Shown: piece after piece, positions 21,597 through 29,393 of the stretch
Numbering within the stretch: position 1 is the first letter of the stretch
How the letters are laid out: each line of letters opens with the position of its first letter
From: Sphingobium yanoikuyae
GTDB taxonomy: Bacteria; Pseudomonadota; Alphaproteobacteria; Sphingomonadales; Sphingomonadaceae
NCBI RefSeq assembly: GCF_034424525.1
Contig: NZ_CP139982.1
Coordinates: 1-29,882, forward strand
Reading direction: 5' to 3'
DNA length: 29,882 bases
Made by a program: the position numbers and the translations under genes
The notes under the pieces: generated by a model
Databases searched by the model: none
What the model saw: only the letters and a program-made list of their open reading frames with translations
Told to the model about the DNA's origin: nothing

Positions 21597-21914
21597 AGCT
21601 GCCGGCGTGCTATCGGCCGCGCAGCGCCATACCCATTTTCTCGATAGCCCGCGCATGTCGGCCGTGCTGGGGCGCTCGGATTTCACCTTCGCCGATGTGA
21701 AGGCGCGGCCCACGACCGTCTATCTGGTGCTGCCGCCCGATCGGCTCGCCACCTATGCCCGCTGGCTGCGCCTGATGCTGGCGCAAGGTCTGACCGATCT
21801 CGCGCGCGCCCCGGCCTCCCCTGCCCGCCCGGTGCTGTTCCTGCTCGATGAATTTGCCGCGCTCGGCCGTCTCGAACCCGTCGAGCGCGCGATGGGGCTG
21901 ATGGCGGGCTACGG
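21597..21914 (+). pseudogene. traG fragment (duplication copy 2, left part)
   Basis: Repeats codons 322 to about 427 of traG, up to the transposon insertion at TACGG. It has no start of its own and no function is expected; an internal ATG open frame (from 21607) is only a remnant. Confidence 0.9.
21910..21914. repeat. Target site duplication TACGG, left
   Basis: TACGG also occurs at 26513-26517 right after the transposon. In the intact copy it is present once at 20591-20595, proving that insertion duplicated it. Confidence 0.95.
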
Positions 21915-21952
21915 GGGGTGACTACACGAAAGTGACGTATCTGCACGGAAAG
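21915..21952 (+). repeat. Terminal inverted repeat, left
   Basis: Begins GGGGTGACTACACGAAAG. Bases 48-49 of the 219xx block (GA) are the only mismatches with the right end over the 38 bp. Confidence 0.9.
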
Positions 21953-21971
21953 GGCGAACGGATAGCGAACG

Positions 21972-24929
21972 TCACGCGGCAAGTAGGGAGTTGACGGCGC
22001 GCAGCGGTCGCAAGGCGTCCGGATCGGGTTGATCTTCAACATTCCAGCTATAGTCACCGGTCAGCGAGATATGCTCCCAGCCCAATGGCGCGATGTGGCG
22101 TGCGATTTCGTCGGCTGTGCCGATGTCCGCCAGCGCCATTTCGAGATAGCGAGTGTTCCACAAGATGATGGCGGCGACGAGCAGGTTGAGGCCGGAGGCG
22201 CGATAGGTCTGGTTCTCGAACCGACGATCGCGCAGTTCGCCGAGCTGGTTGAAGAAGAGCGCGCGGGCGAGCGCGTTGCGGGCTTCGCCTTTGTTGAGGC
22301 CCGCCTGGGTGCGCCGGCGCAGGTCGATGTCGCGCAGCCAGTCGAGCATGAAAATGGAGCGTTCGAGGCGGCCCAGCTCGCGTAGTGCGAGGGCCAGTCC
22401 GTTCTGTCGCGGATAGGCGGACAAGCGGCGCAGCATTGCCGAAGCAGTGACGGTGCCGGTGCGGATCGACGTGGCGAACCGCAGCAGTTCGTCCCAATGC
22501 GCCGCGACATGACCCAATGCGATCGGTTCGGCCGTCATGCCGGCAAGCAAGGGGCCGGATTCTTGGCCGGGAAGGAGGTGTAAACGACGCTCCTTGATGT
22601 CGCGCAGGCGCGGCGCGAAGCGGTAGCCGAAGAAGGGCATGAGGCCGAACACATGGTCCGATGCCCCGCCCGTATCGGTGTAGTGCTCCTCGATCGTCAG
22701 GCCGGTCTGGTGATACAGCAAGCCATCCAGCACATAGGGCGCTTCGCCAGCGGTCGCCGCGATCACCCGACTTGCGAAGGGGTCATATCGATCCGAGACA
22801 TGGGTGTAGAAGGCAACGCCTGGTTCGTTGCCGCTGCGCGCGTTGATGTCGCCGATCGCGGCCCCACGGCCCCCGGCATGAAATTGCTGTCCGTCGCTCG
22901 ACGAAGTGGTGCCGTCTCCCCACAGCGCGGCGAGCGGCATGGCGCGATGGGCGTCGATCAGCCTTCCCAACGCTTCGCCATAGGCGGCTTCGCTGATGTG
23001 CCAGTCGTGAAGATGGGCGAGCTGACGCAGACTTGCGCCCCGGCAGGTTTCCGCCATGCGTGTGAGGCCGAGATTGATGCCATCGGCGAGGATGACCGTG
23101 AGCAGCGCATTGCGATCGTCGGCTTCCCGGCCCGAACGACGATGGATGAAGCATTCGCTGAACCCGGTCCAGGCATCGACCTCCAGCAGAAGATCGGTGA
23201 TCTTCACGCGCGGCAGTCGATCATAGGCGGCGCGACGGGCAATCTCGGTGGCGGGCGGTGTTGCCGCCTTCAGCGGCGAGATGATGAGACCGTTTTCGTC
23301 AAGCTTAACCTGGGGCAGCTCCCCTTGCCGTGCAAGGACCGTTACCTGCTCGATCGCCGTGTCGAGCCTGGTGCGCCGTTCCTCGATATGGCGCTCGAAA
23401 TCCGTTTCGATGGCGAGCGGCAACGGCCCCTTCTCGCGCAGCGCCGCAAAGGTCGCCGGCGGTATGAGATAGCTGTCGAAATCGCGAAACTGCCGGCTTC
23501 CCGCGACCCATATATCCCCGGCTCGCAACCGCTCGCGTAGTTGCGACAAGGCGCATAGTTCATAAGCGGCACGATCAACGATGCCATCCCGCAGGACGAA
23601 CGGGCGCCATGCGGGCGGCACAAAGCGTAGCGGCACGCGATCAGGCAAGCGCCGTTTGCCGGTCCGATATAGCTCCGCGATGATGGCCAGCGCTGACAGG
23701 AGCCCCTGAACCGCGCCGGCGCCGCGAAACTCGAAGGCGTTGAGAAAAGCGCCGACAAAGAGCTTCACCGTCCGATGCCGCTCGATCAATTCGGCGGTGC
23801 GATCGACGGTTTCCGGTCGCCCGAGCACTTCGGCCTGCTCGACGGCCACGGCGAAGTGCTGCCAGTCCAGCGCCTCGATCTGCGCCAGAGAATCCACGCC
23901 CTTGCTGCGCGCGTCGATGAGGAGGCGGCAAGACCCCGTGAGCGTCCGGAGGTGGCCTTGCAACTCGCGCACCGTCTTGAGGGCTTTGTCGCGGGTCCGG
24001 TTCTCGGCGCGGCGCGCCATGCTGCCCAACAGCTTGTCGAACATCGTCAGGGTGGCGTCGGTCAGGCTTTCCTCAAGCCGGATGCCGGTTGCCGCCAGCG
24101 TCGCATGGCGGCGCAGGGCATTGAGTTCGCCAAGGTGCTGGGGTGTGATGCGGCTGCCTTCGTCCGCCAGCCTGTCAAAAGTCAAAGCCGGGATCATGTC
24201 GGCACGGGCGCGATCGAGGCCCAGCGCGCGGATATAGGCGAGCCGTTCGATCAGGCGCAGGATGTTGCGCGCTGCCGGCGATTGTGGCGCATTGCGCATC
24301 CAGGATAGCCATGTCGCGACCTGCCCCGGTCGTCGGGCCAGCAAATCGTCCAGGCCCTGAAGGGTGTCAGGCAGCAGGCCATTCGTGAGCACTTCATAGG
24401 TAAGCTGTTCGGCTTGCTGGCGCGCCCGCCGCAGCACCGCTTCGAGAATCGACGGAGAAGGCAGGAGGATCTGCAGGCGCCGGAGTTCATCGACGATGAC
24501 GTCTGCCATCTGGCCGGGGTGTATGATGGTCTGCGCGATTGGGACCGAGAAGGCGACAACTTCACGGAAAGCGTTGCGGTCAAAAATCCTGAACCCGTGC
24601 GATCGTCGGATTTCGACGAGATGCTCGCGACGGGTCTGGTCCCGATGGGCATAATCCGCGAAGGCTGCCGGCGCGACGCCGAGTTGCTGCGCCACATAGG
24701 CGAGCACAGGAGCGGGCGGGACTTCGCCCGCTTCCAGCGCACGGCCAGGCCATCTCATATATAGCATGAGCATCGCATAGCCGAGCCGGGTGACATCGCC
24801 GCGACGGCGGCCGACAATTTCCAGGTCGTCGCTGGTCAGCGTATAATGACGCGCGATCTCGCGCTCATCGAGCGGCGCGCCATAATGCCTCGCCCAGATT
24901 TCCAGGCTCACCAGTCGCCGTCTCGCCAA
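21972..24929 (-). CDS. tnpA: Tn3-family transposase TnpA
   Basis: Cuts and joins the transposon ends in replicative transposition. 985 residues is the usual family length. The N-terminal DUF4158-type DNA-binding region (RRRLVSLEIWARHYG, then ERE...HYTLTSDDL) occupies the first ~170 residues. The C-terminal catalytic core shows ALWGDGTTSSSDGQQF (first Asp) and HYTDTGGASDHVFG (second Asp), with the family end SGLNLLVAAIILWNTRYL. The third acidic residue I could not place with certainty. The start is TTG 24929, set by AAGGAG seven bases upstream; ATGs just before it are out of frame. The frame is unbroken, so it looks functional. Confidence 0.95.
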   Translation of the reverse strand: MARRRLVSLEIWARHYGAPLDEREIARHYTLTSDDLEIVGRRRGDVTRLGYAMLMLYMRWPGRALEAGEVPPAPVLAYVAQQLGVAPAAFADYAHRDQTRREHLVEIRRSHGFRIFDRNAFREVVAFSVPIAQTIIHPGQMADVIVDELRRLQILLPSPSILEAVLRRARQQAEQLTYEVLTNGLLPDTLQGLDDLLARRPGQVATWLSWMRNAPQSPAARNILRLIERLAYIRALGLDRARADMIPALTFDRLADEGSRITPQHLGELNALRRHATLAATGIRLEESLTDATLTMFDKLLGSMARRAENRTRDKALKTVRELQGHLRTLTGSCRLLIDARSKGVDSLAQIEALDWQHFAVAVEQAEVLGRPETVDRTAELIERHRTVKLFVGAFLNAFEFRGAGAVQGLLSALAIIAELYRTGKRRLPDRVPLRFVPPAWRPFVLRDGIVDRAAYELCALSQLRERLRAGDIWVAGSRQFRDFDSYLIPPATFAALREKGPLPLAIETDFERHIEERRTRLDTAIEQVTVLARQGELPQVKLDENGLIISPLKAATPPATEIARRAAYDRLPRVKITDLLLEVDAWTGFSECFIHRRSGREADDRNALLTVILADGINLGLTRMAETCRGASLRQLAHLHDWHISEAAYGEALGRLIDAHRAMPLAALWGDGTTSSSDGQQFHAGGRGAAIGDINARSGNEPGVAFYTHVSDRYDPFASRVIAATAGEAPYVLDGLLYHQTGLTIEEHYTDTGGASDHVFGLMPFFGYRFAPRLRDIKERRLHLLPGQESGPLLAGMTAEPIALGHVAAHWDELLRFATSIRTGTVTASAMLRRLSAYPRQNGLALALRELGRLERSIFMLDWLRDIDLRRRTQAGLNKGEARNALARALFFNQLGELRDRRFENQTYRASGLNLLVAAIILWNTRYLEMALADIGTADEIARHIAPLGWEHISLTGDYSWNVEDQPDPDALRPLRAVNSLLAA

Positions 24930-25068
24930 GCATCATCTCCTTCGCTTTGCGTGTCCGTCAGACGGTCCTCTGGCGGCCAACAGGAATATGTCCGTTAACT
25001 CTGGACCTGTAACGGCGATTCGGACAAGATCGCATAATGACGGGAAAACGGACAGGATCGGGCATCAT
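24930..25068. promoter_or_regulatory. Putative res site of the transposon
   Basis: Gap between divergent tnpA and tnpR with several half-sites TGTCCG/CGGACA: TGTCCG near 24953, TGTCCGTTAAC near 24989, CGGACA near 25021 and 25049. This is the usual place for resolvase binding and strand exchange, and for both promoters. Sub-site borders were not resolved. Confidence 0.6.
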
Positions 25069-25620
25069 GTGGCGCTGATCGGCTATGCGCGCGTCTCGAC
25101 CGCAGACCAGAAGCTGTCGCTCCAGCTTGACGCGCTGAACACTGCCGGGTGCGACCGTATATTCGACGATCACGCATCCGGGGCAAAAGCCGATCGGCCT
25201 GGCCTAACCGAAGCGCTCGCCTATTTGCGCCCCGGCGACACGCTGGTGGTCTGGAAACTCGACCGCCTCGGCCGCTCGATGAGCCACCTGATCGAGAAGG
25301 TCGGCGAGCTTGCGGCGCGCGGCATCGGGTTCCGCTCACTCACCGAGAATATCGACACCACCACTTCGGGCGGCATGCTGGTGTTCAACATCTTCGGCTC
25401 GCTGGCCCAATTCGAGCGTGACCTGATCCGTGAACGCACTCATGCCGGCCTCAAGGCCGCACGCGAGCGGGGCAACAAGGGTGGTCGCCGGCCTGTCGTT
25501 ACCCCCGACAAACTACGTAAAGCGCGGGCGCATATCGCAGCGGGCCTCACTGTTCGTGAGGCGGCGGCCCGGCTCAAGATCGGCAAAACCGCCCTATACA
25601 AGGCTCTGGAAAACGCGTGA
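25069..25620 (+). CDS. tnpR: Serine resolvase TnpR
   Basis: Resolves cointegrates. ALIGYARVSTADQKLSLQLDAL is the serine-recombinase N-terminus, with catalytic Ser10. LVVWKLDRLGRSMSHL and ERDLIRERTHAGL are the conserved arginine and helix-E regions, and the C-terminal GLTVREAAARLKIGKTALYKAL is the HTH. Start GTG 25069 gives 183 residues, the family size; an upstream ATG at 24988 would translate the res region. Its TGA is overlapped by the GTG of the dehydrogenase gene. Confidence 0.93.
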   Translation: MALIGYARVSTADQKLSLQLDALNTAGCDRIFDDHASGAKADRPGLTEALAYLRPGDTLVVWKLDRLGRSMSHLIEKVGELAARGIGFRSLTENIDTTTSGGMLVFNIFGSLAQFERDLIRERTHAGLKAARERGNKGGRRPVVTPDKLRKARAHIAAGLTVREAAARLKIGKTALYKALENA

Positions 25621-26402
25621 AACCGCTGGCGATCAAGAACTCGTGGGTGCTGGTCACAGGGGCTTCGACCGGTTTGGGCAGAGCGTCCGCCCTCCGCTTG
25701 GCGGCATCGTACCAGGCCAAGCCCCTGATTGTTGGACGAAGGCTCGACAACTTGCGGGAGCTACAGACCGAAATTGACGAGCGGTTCAATGTGCCGTGCG
25801 AGATTATAGTGGCTGATCAACGTGAAATCGAGGGCAGGGAGAAAATCGCGGCTAAGGTTGCAGAATTGCAAGTAACAGCCGCTTTGTTGGTTGCCGGAAT
25901 GACGAGCGTTGGTTCATTTGATGCAGGCCGTGCCGACACTTATGCCGAGGTAATTGAAACAAACATACTCGGTTTCACGGATTTGCTGGCTCGCCTGATT
26001 GCGATTTTCAGGGAGCAGCCGTTTGAATCCTCAGTAATCGCCGTGTCGAGCCTGGCGGGCGAAACATCCGTGCCCTTCCAAGCGGTCTACGGCGCGTCGA
26101 AAGCCTATGTGAGCACCCTCATGCGAGCGCTTTCCGTGGAGCTTGCCGGGACGGGAGTGAGTGTTGGGTCTTTTGCACCCGGTGGAATCGACACAGACAT
26201 GGCTGCCCTCAGCGATTTGAAGTGGGGGAGGTTGGGTTTGATGGACGTTGACCGGTGCGCGGCCCATGCAGTCCACGCTCTGGTTTATCGGCAATCCTTC
26301 GCCATACCGGGGATGGGCAACCAGCTCACATATTTGGCGAGCAGGGTTCTACCTCGATCGTTGGTCAATCGGATTGCCGCCCTCCCATATCGGCGCCCGT
26401 AG
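25617..26402 (+). CDS. Short-chain dehydrogenase/reductase, transposon passenger
   Basis: Classical SDR fold, 261 residues. TGASTGLG (14-21) binds the cofactor, and GRR (about 40-42) after the second strand suggests NADP preference. Asn116 (TNILG), Ser144/145 (VSSLAG), Tyr158 and Lys162 (YGASK) complete the catalytic tetrad. The usual NNAG is VAGM. It resembles the group acting on fatty or steroid-like ketones more than LinC-type enzymes, but the substrate is open. Translation starts at GTG 25617, overlapping the tnpR stop (GTGA), so expression follows the resolvase. The gene is lower in GC than tnpA/tnpR, consistent with capture. Confidence 0.85.
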   Translation: MKPLAIKNSWVLVTGASTGLGRASALRLAASYQAKPLIVGRRLDNLRELQTEIDERFNVPCEIIVADQREIEGREKIAAKVAELQVTAALLVAGMTSVGSFDAGRADTYAEVIETNILGFTDLLARLIAIFREQPFESSVIAVSSLAGETSVPFQAVYGASKAYVSTLMRALSVELAGTGVSVGSFAPGGIDTDMAALSDLKWGRLGLMDVDRCAAHAVHALVYRQSFAIPGMGNQLTYLASRVLPRSLVNRIAALPYRRP

Positions 26403-26474
26403 GGCGGCACCACATAAAAGGGGCAGGAAAGCCTGCGAATAGCATCTGCTGGCATCGTACCGGATTTGTTCGCC

Positions 26475-26512
26475 CTTAGCGTGCAGATACGTCACTTTCG
26501 TGTAGTCACCCC
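26475..26512 (-). repeat. Terminal inverted repeat, right
   Basis: Complement begins GGGGTGACTACACGAAAG and ends CTAAG, the canonical inner end of Tn3-family repeats. It is followed directly by the TACGG duplication. Confidence 0.92.
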
Positions 26513-26517
26513 TACGG
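26513..26517. repeat. Target site duplication TACGG, right
   Basis: Second copy of TACGG. After it, the traG segment resumes at CATCC exactly as in copy 1 (20596). Confidence 0.95.
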
Positions 26518-26896
26518 CATCCAGCTCTGGCCGATCCTGCAAGACGTTCACCAGCTCCGCGCGCTCTACGATCGCCGCGCCGGCACCTTCCTGTCGAACG
26601 CCGGCGTGCTGCAAGTGTTCGGCGTCAACGATCACGACAGCGCCAAGCTCGTCTCCGACCTGCTCGGCCAGGAAACGGTCGTGTTCGAGACCATGAGCCG
26701 CGCGATCGACAGCGACGAAACCGGCATATCGTTCGGATCGCAGCATGTCGGCCGCCCCCTGCTCACGCCCGATGAGGTCCGCACGCTACGCGAGGATTTG
26801 CAATTGCTGTTCCTCGCGGGGCAACGGCCGATCGTCGCCGCCAAGCTCAAATATTTCGCCGATCGTGAGTTCGCGGGGAAGTTCGACAAGGTGTAG
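26518..26896 (+). pseudogene. traG fragment (duplication copy 2, right part)
   Basis: Repeats traG from codon ~428 to its stop (20596-20974), cut off from the left part by the transposon. No start signals of its own; not expected to make coupling protein. Confidence 0.9.
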
Positions 26897-26898
26897 AG

Positions 26899-26908
26899 CG
26901 TTTAAACG
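26899..26908. repeat. CGTTTAAACG palindrome, site 7
   Basis: Duplicate of the site at 20977, with the same 18-bp extended symmetry. Confidence 0.9.
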
Positions 26909-26933
26909 CTCTCAAACACAAGGTATTTCGACC

Positions 26934-27395
26934 ATGCCAAATGAACGATTTGAGGAATTTGCCGATCGTTTCATGAAGAGCATCGGCGAGCCAGACTGTG
27001 ACCTACAAGCATTGGTCGATGAGCTGATAGAACTGCACGCTGTCGAGCGCGACGAATTTAACCGCGTCCGCCTGATAAGTATGCACATCGCGTTGACCAA
27101 CATCGCCGCCGAAGGGTTGGCCAAGGCACAAGTTCCAGGCTCTCAGATCATCGGCTTTCTGGCCGATAACCTTTCGACTTACCATCTCATGCTCCGCCAG
27201 GAGAGTTTGGTTGACGGGCAGATCGACAAGGCCGTGCTTTTGCGCGTGACCGAACGCGAAATCACCGCTGGCCGCATGAAGGGCAACGATCCGCTCCGAG
27301 CATTTGCCGAAGGCGGCGAATATGTTCGCGACAATCCGATGGAGGGCCTTTTTCACGCTGATCCATCGGCCGACGATAAACCAGTCCTGAATTAA
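26934..27395 (+). CDS. Hypothetical protein, 153 aa (copy 2)
   Basis: Identical to the gene at 21012 as far as I compared. It now lies behind the transposon and a traG fragment, so it depends on a promoter within the duplicated segment or on read-through from the transposon's dehydrogenase transcript. A second dose of this product is possible. Confidence 0.6.
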   Translation: MPNERFEEFADRFMKSIGEPDCDLQALVDELIELHAVERDEFNRVRLISMHIALTNIAAEGLAKAQVPGSQIIGFLADNLSTYHLMLRQESLVDGQIDKAVLLRVTEREITAGRMKGNDPLRAFAEGGEYVRDNPMEGLFHADPSADDKPVLN

Positions 27396-27429
27396 AGCGA
27401 TAGCGCCGACGCGCCACAAGGGCGCGAAT

Positions 27430-27451
27430 GTATAGGCGTATACAAATATAC
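27430..27451. promoter_or_regulatory. GTATA partition-type site, distal copy 2
   Basis: Duplicate of 21508-21529, giving the plasmid two extra par-type sites outside the par locus. Confidence 0.5.
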
Positions 27452-27596
27452 AGGGTCGCCGCCTGTTCGGCCTTGGCGTTGTTTAGCGGACTTTCCGCGC
27501 CCTCCCCTGCCGGCTCTTAGACCCCATGACTGCCAGAGCCTCGGAGGCTCGAATCTGAGATGCTGATGATGGATTTGTCAGCAGCGGAGACGAGTC

Positions 27597-28712
27597 ATGA
27601 CGGAGACGGTGAAATACGTTGGTCTGGACGTTCATAAGGAAACCATTGCGGTCGCGGTTGCCGATGGGGAACGCGGAGGCGAGGTGCGTTTCGTCGGCAC
27701 GGTCGCCAACGAGGACGATGCGATCAGGAAGCTGGTCAAGCGGCTGACTGGACCGGGCGTGACGTTGAACGTCTGCTACGAAGCTGGTCCCTGCGGGTAT
27801 GGCTTGCATCGGCTGCTGACGAAGCTGGGACAGAATTGCATCGTCATCGCCCCCTCGATGATGCCGCGGCGCCCGGGTGACCATGTAAAGACGGACCGGC
27901 GTGACGCGATGACCCTGGCGCGGCTGCTACGCGCTGGCGAACTCACCGCAATCTGGATACCGGACGAAGCGCACGAGGCGGTACGCGATCTCATCCGCGC
28001 GCGACGCAGCGCGCAAGATGATGCCATCGGAGCCAAGCAGACAGTGCGCAGCTTCCTGTTGCGTCATGATCGTCGTTTCGGCGGCAAGGCGGCCTGGACG
28101 AAAATGTACTGGCGGTGGTTGTCCGAGCAGCGGTTCGATTTTCCCCACCAACAGCTGGCATTCGAGGAAATGCAGAAGCGGGTGCTGGAGGCGCAGGCAC
28201 GGGTTGGGCGCTTAGAAGCGGCGCTGACTGAAGCGGTGGACGCATGGTGTTTTGCGCCGCTGGTCCGCAATCTACAGGTCCTGCGCGGTATCAGGCTGGT
28301 CAGCGCTGCGACGCTGGTCGCTGAAGTAGGCGATCTCACCCGCTTCGACAATCCCAAGCAACTGATGGCGTATGTCGGCTTGGTGCCGTCCGAGCACTCC
28401 AGCGGCGCTCGGACCAAACGGGGCCGGATCACCCGCGCGGGCAACGCGCAGGCACGAACCATGCTGATTGAGGCGGGCTGGTCGTATCGACTGCCCGCTC
28501 GCGAGGAACGACGCTACCGTGAGCGGGTCATCGACTTGTCCGAGGACATCCAGGCGATCGGGTGGAAAGCGCAGGTTCGCCTGTGCCAGCGCTACCGTCG
28601 CCTGGCGGCCACGGGCAAGCCTCAGCCCAAGGTGACCACCGCGATCGCGCGTGAACTGGTCGGCTATGCCTGGGACATCGCCCGTCGGGTGTCGCCGGCG
28701 ATAGCCGGCTGA
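27597..28712 (+). CDS. IS110-family transposase (DEDD recombinase)
   Basis: 371 residues. The N-terminal RuvC-like domain shows Asp11 (VGLDVHKET), Glu62 (CYEAGPCGYG) and Asp100/Asp103 (VKTDRRDA), the DEDD set. The C-terminal Tnp20 domain has VLRGIRLVSAATLVAEVGD and YVGLVPSEHSSGARTKRGRITRAGN, with a candidate serine in SEHSSG. These enzymes are guided by a bridge RNA encoded at one end of the element. ATG 27597 follows GAGACGAGTC. Frame intact. Confidence 0.93.
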   Translation: MTETVKYVGLDVHKETIAVAVADGERGGEVRFVGTVANEDDAIRKLVKRLTGPGVTLNVCYEAGPCGYGLHRLLTKLGQNCIVIAPSMMPRRPGDHVKTDRRDAMTLARLLRAGELTAIWIPDEAHEAVRDLIRARRSAQDDAIGAKQTVRSFLLRHDRRFGGKAAWTKMYWRWLSEQRFDFPHQQLAFEEMQKRVLEAQARVGRLEAALTEAVDAWCFAPLVRNLQVLRGIRLVSAATLVAEVGDLTRFDNPKQLMAYVGLVPSEHSSGARTKRGRITRAGNAQARTMLIEAGWSYRLPAREERRYRERVIDLSEDIQAIGWKAQVRLCQRYRRLAATGKPQPKVTTAIARELVGYAWDIARRVSPAIAG

Positions 28713-28915
28713 TCCACCCACGACATTAACGAGAGGAGGCGCCAGCGCACCAACTGCATAGCCTTGGCCGGCGTGCCGCGGGCACCCGACTGTGATGGGC
28801 AATCCACGGTGTACGGTGGGGCAGGTTCGTCCGACGCCCGAACTTAGACGGAGGATAGGCCCAGCGACGGATACGGGTAGTGCGGTAATCAACCCGCGGA
28901 TGAGAGCATGATCAA
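28713..28915 (+). ncRNA. Candidate bridge RNA region of the IS110-type element
   Basis: About 200 non-coding bases follow the transposase, against only ~76 before it. In IS1111-like members of the family the bridge RNA is encoded downstream; in the IS110 group it is upstream. The segment contains short complementary stretches (GCCGGCGTGCCGCGGGC and others), but I did not derive a fold. Confidence 0.3.
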
Positions 28916-28925
28916 TCGTCGTCGA

Positions 28926-29349
28926 TCAGGCGCCCGCGGCACACCCGCCAAGGTCAATGCGACCGCTGGTCTCGAGGCCAGCGAAGGAGTAAACTCGGCC
29001 AGCGTCTCGGATGGCAGTCATGAGAGCGTAGGATTCCGCCCTCTCCTGCAACGATGTTCGGGCCAGGTCCGCGAAATCGTTGTCTAGCGCACAAACCTTG
29101 AAGCTCGCCGGGCCGATCGTGCGAGGATCTAGCACCCAAAAAATCGGCCGCCTGGGAAGCCCGCAGAGCGGCATGGGGCGCTCGACCTCTCCAACCTGCC
29201 GAACGTCCAGAATGACGCCCAGCGGCCCGGAAATCGCCCCTGCCGCGACGTTTCCGCCTTCCCTGCCCTCTCGGCTCGATCGCTGCCCTATCCGCTTGGC
29301 TTTTCTGGAAAGCCAATTGCGACGGTGCCGCTGGCGCTGTGGTTGCCAT
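28926..29349 (-). pseudogene. Hypothetical minus-strand gene, possibly frameshifted
   Basis: The C-terminal ~100 codons (SGPLGVILDVRQVGEVERP, then FADLARTSLQERAESYALMTAIRDAGRVYSFAGLE) read like a protein and end in TGA at 28926. The best N-terminus, ATG 29349 with ATTAPAAPSQLAFQKSQADRAAIEPR, is in another frame; the two would join near 29260-29280. A TTG-initiated frame from 29378 also reaches the stop. No family recognised. The IS110 element may have cut off its promoter or end context. Confidence 0.35.
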
Positions 29350-29359
29350 AGAGGCGCAG

Positions 29360-29369
29360 CGTTTAAACG
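29360..29369. repeat. CGTTTAAACG palindrome, site 8
   Basis: At the 5' side of the uncertain minus-strand gene and just before the hairpin array that leads to the origin. Confidence 0.9.
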
Positions 29370-29393
29370 ATCCCCCAATCCAACAAAAAACGT

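Larger units (their letters stand above)
20278..21598 (+). repeat. Tandem duplication, copy 1
   Basis: From traG codon 322 through the following gene and non-coding stretch to GGCTCTTAG. The next bases (21597 on) restart the same sequence with a 1319-bp offset; the junction shares AG, so its exact base is ambiguous. Copy 2 is 21597-21914 plus 26518-27520. I see no differences between copies in the parts compared. Confidence 0.93.
21915..26512. mobile_element. Tn3-family transposon, 4598 bp
   Basis: Bounded by inverted repeats of 38 bp (21915-21952 and 26475-26512), identical over the first 33 bases beginning GGGGTGACTACACG. The right end shows the usual ...TAAG inner border; the left differs at two bases (GAAAG). 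The 5-bp target duplication is TACGG. Contents: tnpA on the minus strand, a res-like gap, tnpR and a dehydrogenase on the plus strand. It is inserted in copy 2 of the duplicated traG segment, so traG copy 1 is spared. The reading of passenger and transposition genes is in the entries that follow. Confidence 0.95.
26518..27520 (+). repeat. Tandem duplication, copy 2 (right part)
   Basis: Equals 20596-21598 with a constant offset of 5922 (1319 for the duplication, 4598 for the transposon, 5 for the target duplication). It ends with GGCTCTTAG, where the IS110-type element starts. Confidence 0.93.
27521..28925 (+). mobile_element. IS110-family insertion sequence
   Basis: The left edge is fixed at 27521, because copy 1 of the duplication leaves the shared sequence at this point. 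The right edge is estimated near 28905-28925, where an AT-rich ATGATCAATCG segment ends and an unrelated minus-strand frame begins. No terminal inverted repeats are seen, as usual for this family. Contents are one transposase and about 200 bases of non-coding right end. Confidence 0.75.

Noticed and set aside
21607..21921. Apparent 104-aa open frame
   Set aside because: It is an internal piece of the duplicated traG with no start signals.
24988..25068. N-terminal extension of TnpR from ATG 24988
   Set aside because: It would translate the res-like region; resolvases begin at the ALIGYARVST segment, which fits GTG 25069.
20278..27520. Composite transposon with the two traG segments as its ends
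   Set aside because: The direct repeats are a tandem duplication without transposase; the real element ends are the 38-bp inverted repeats.
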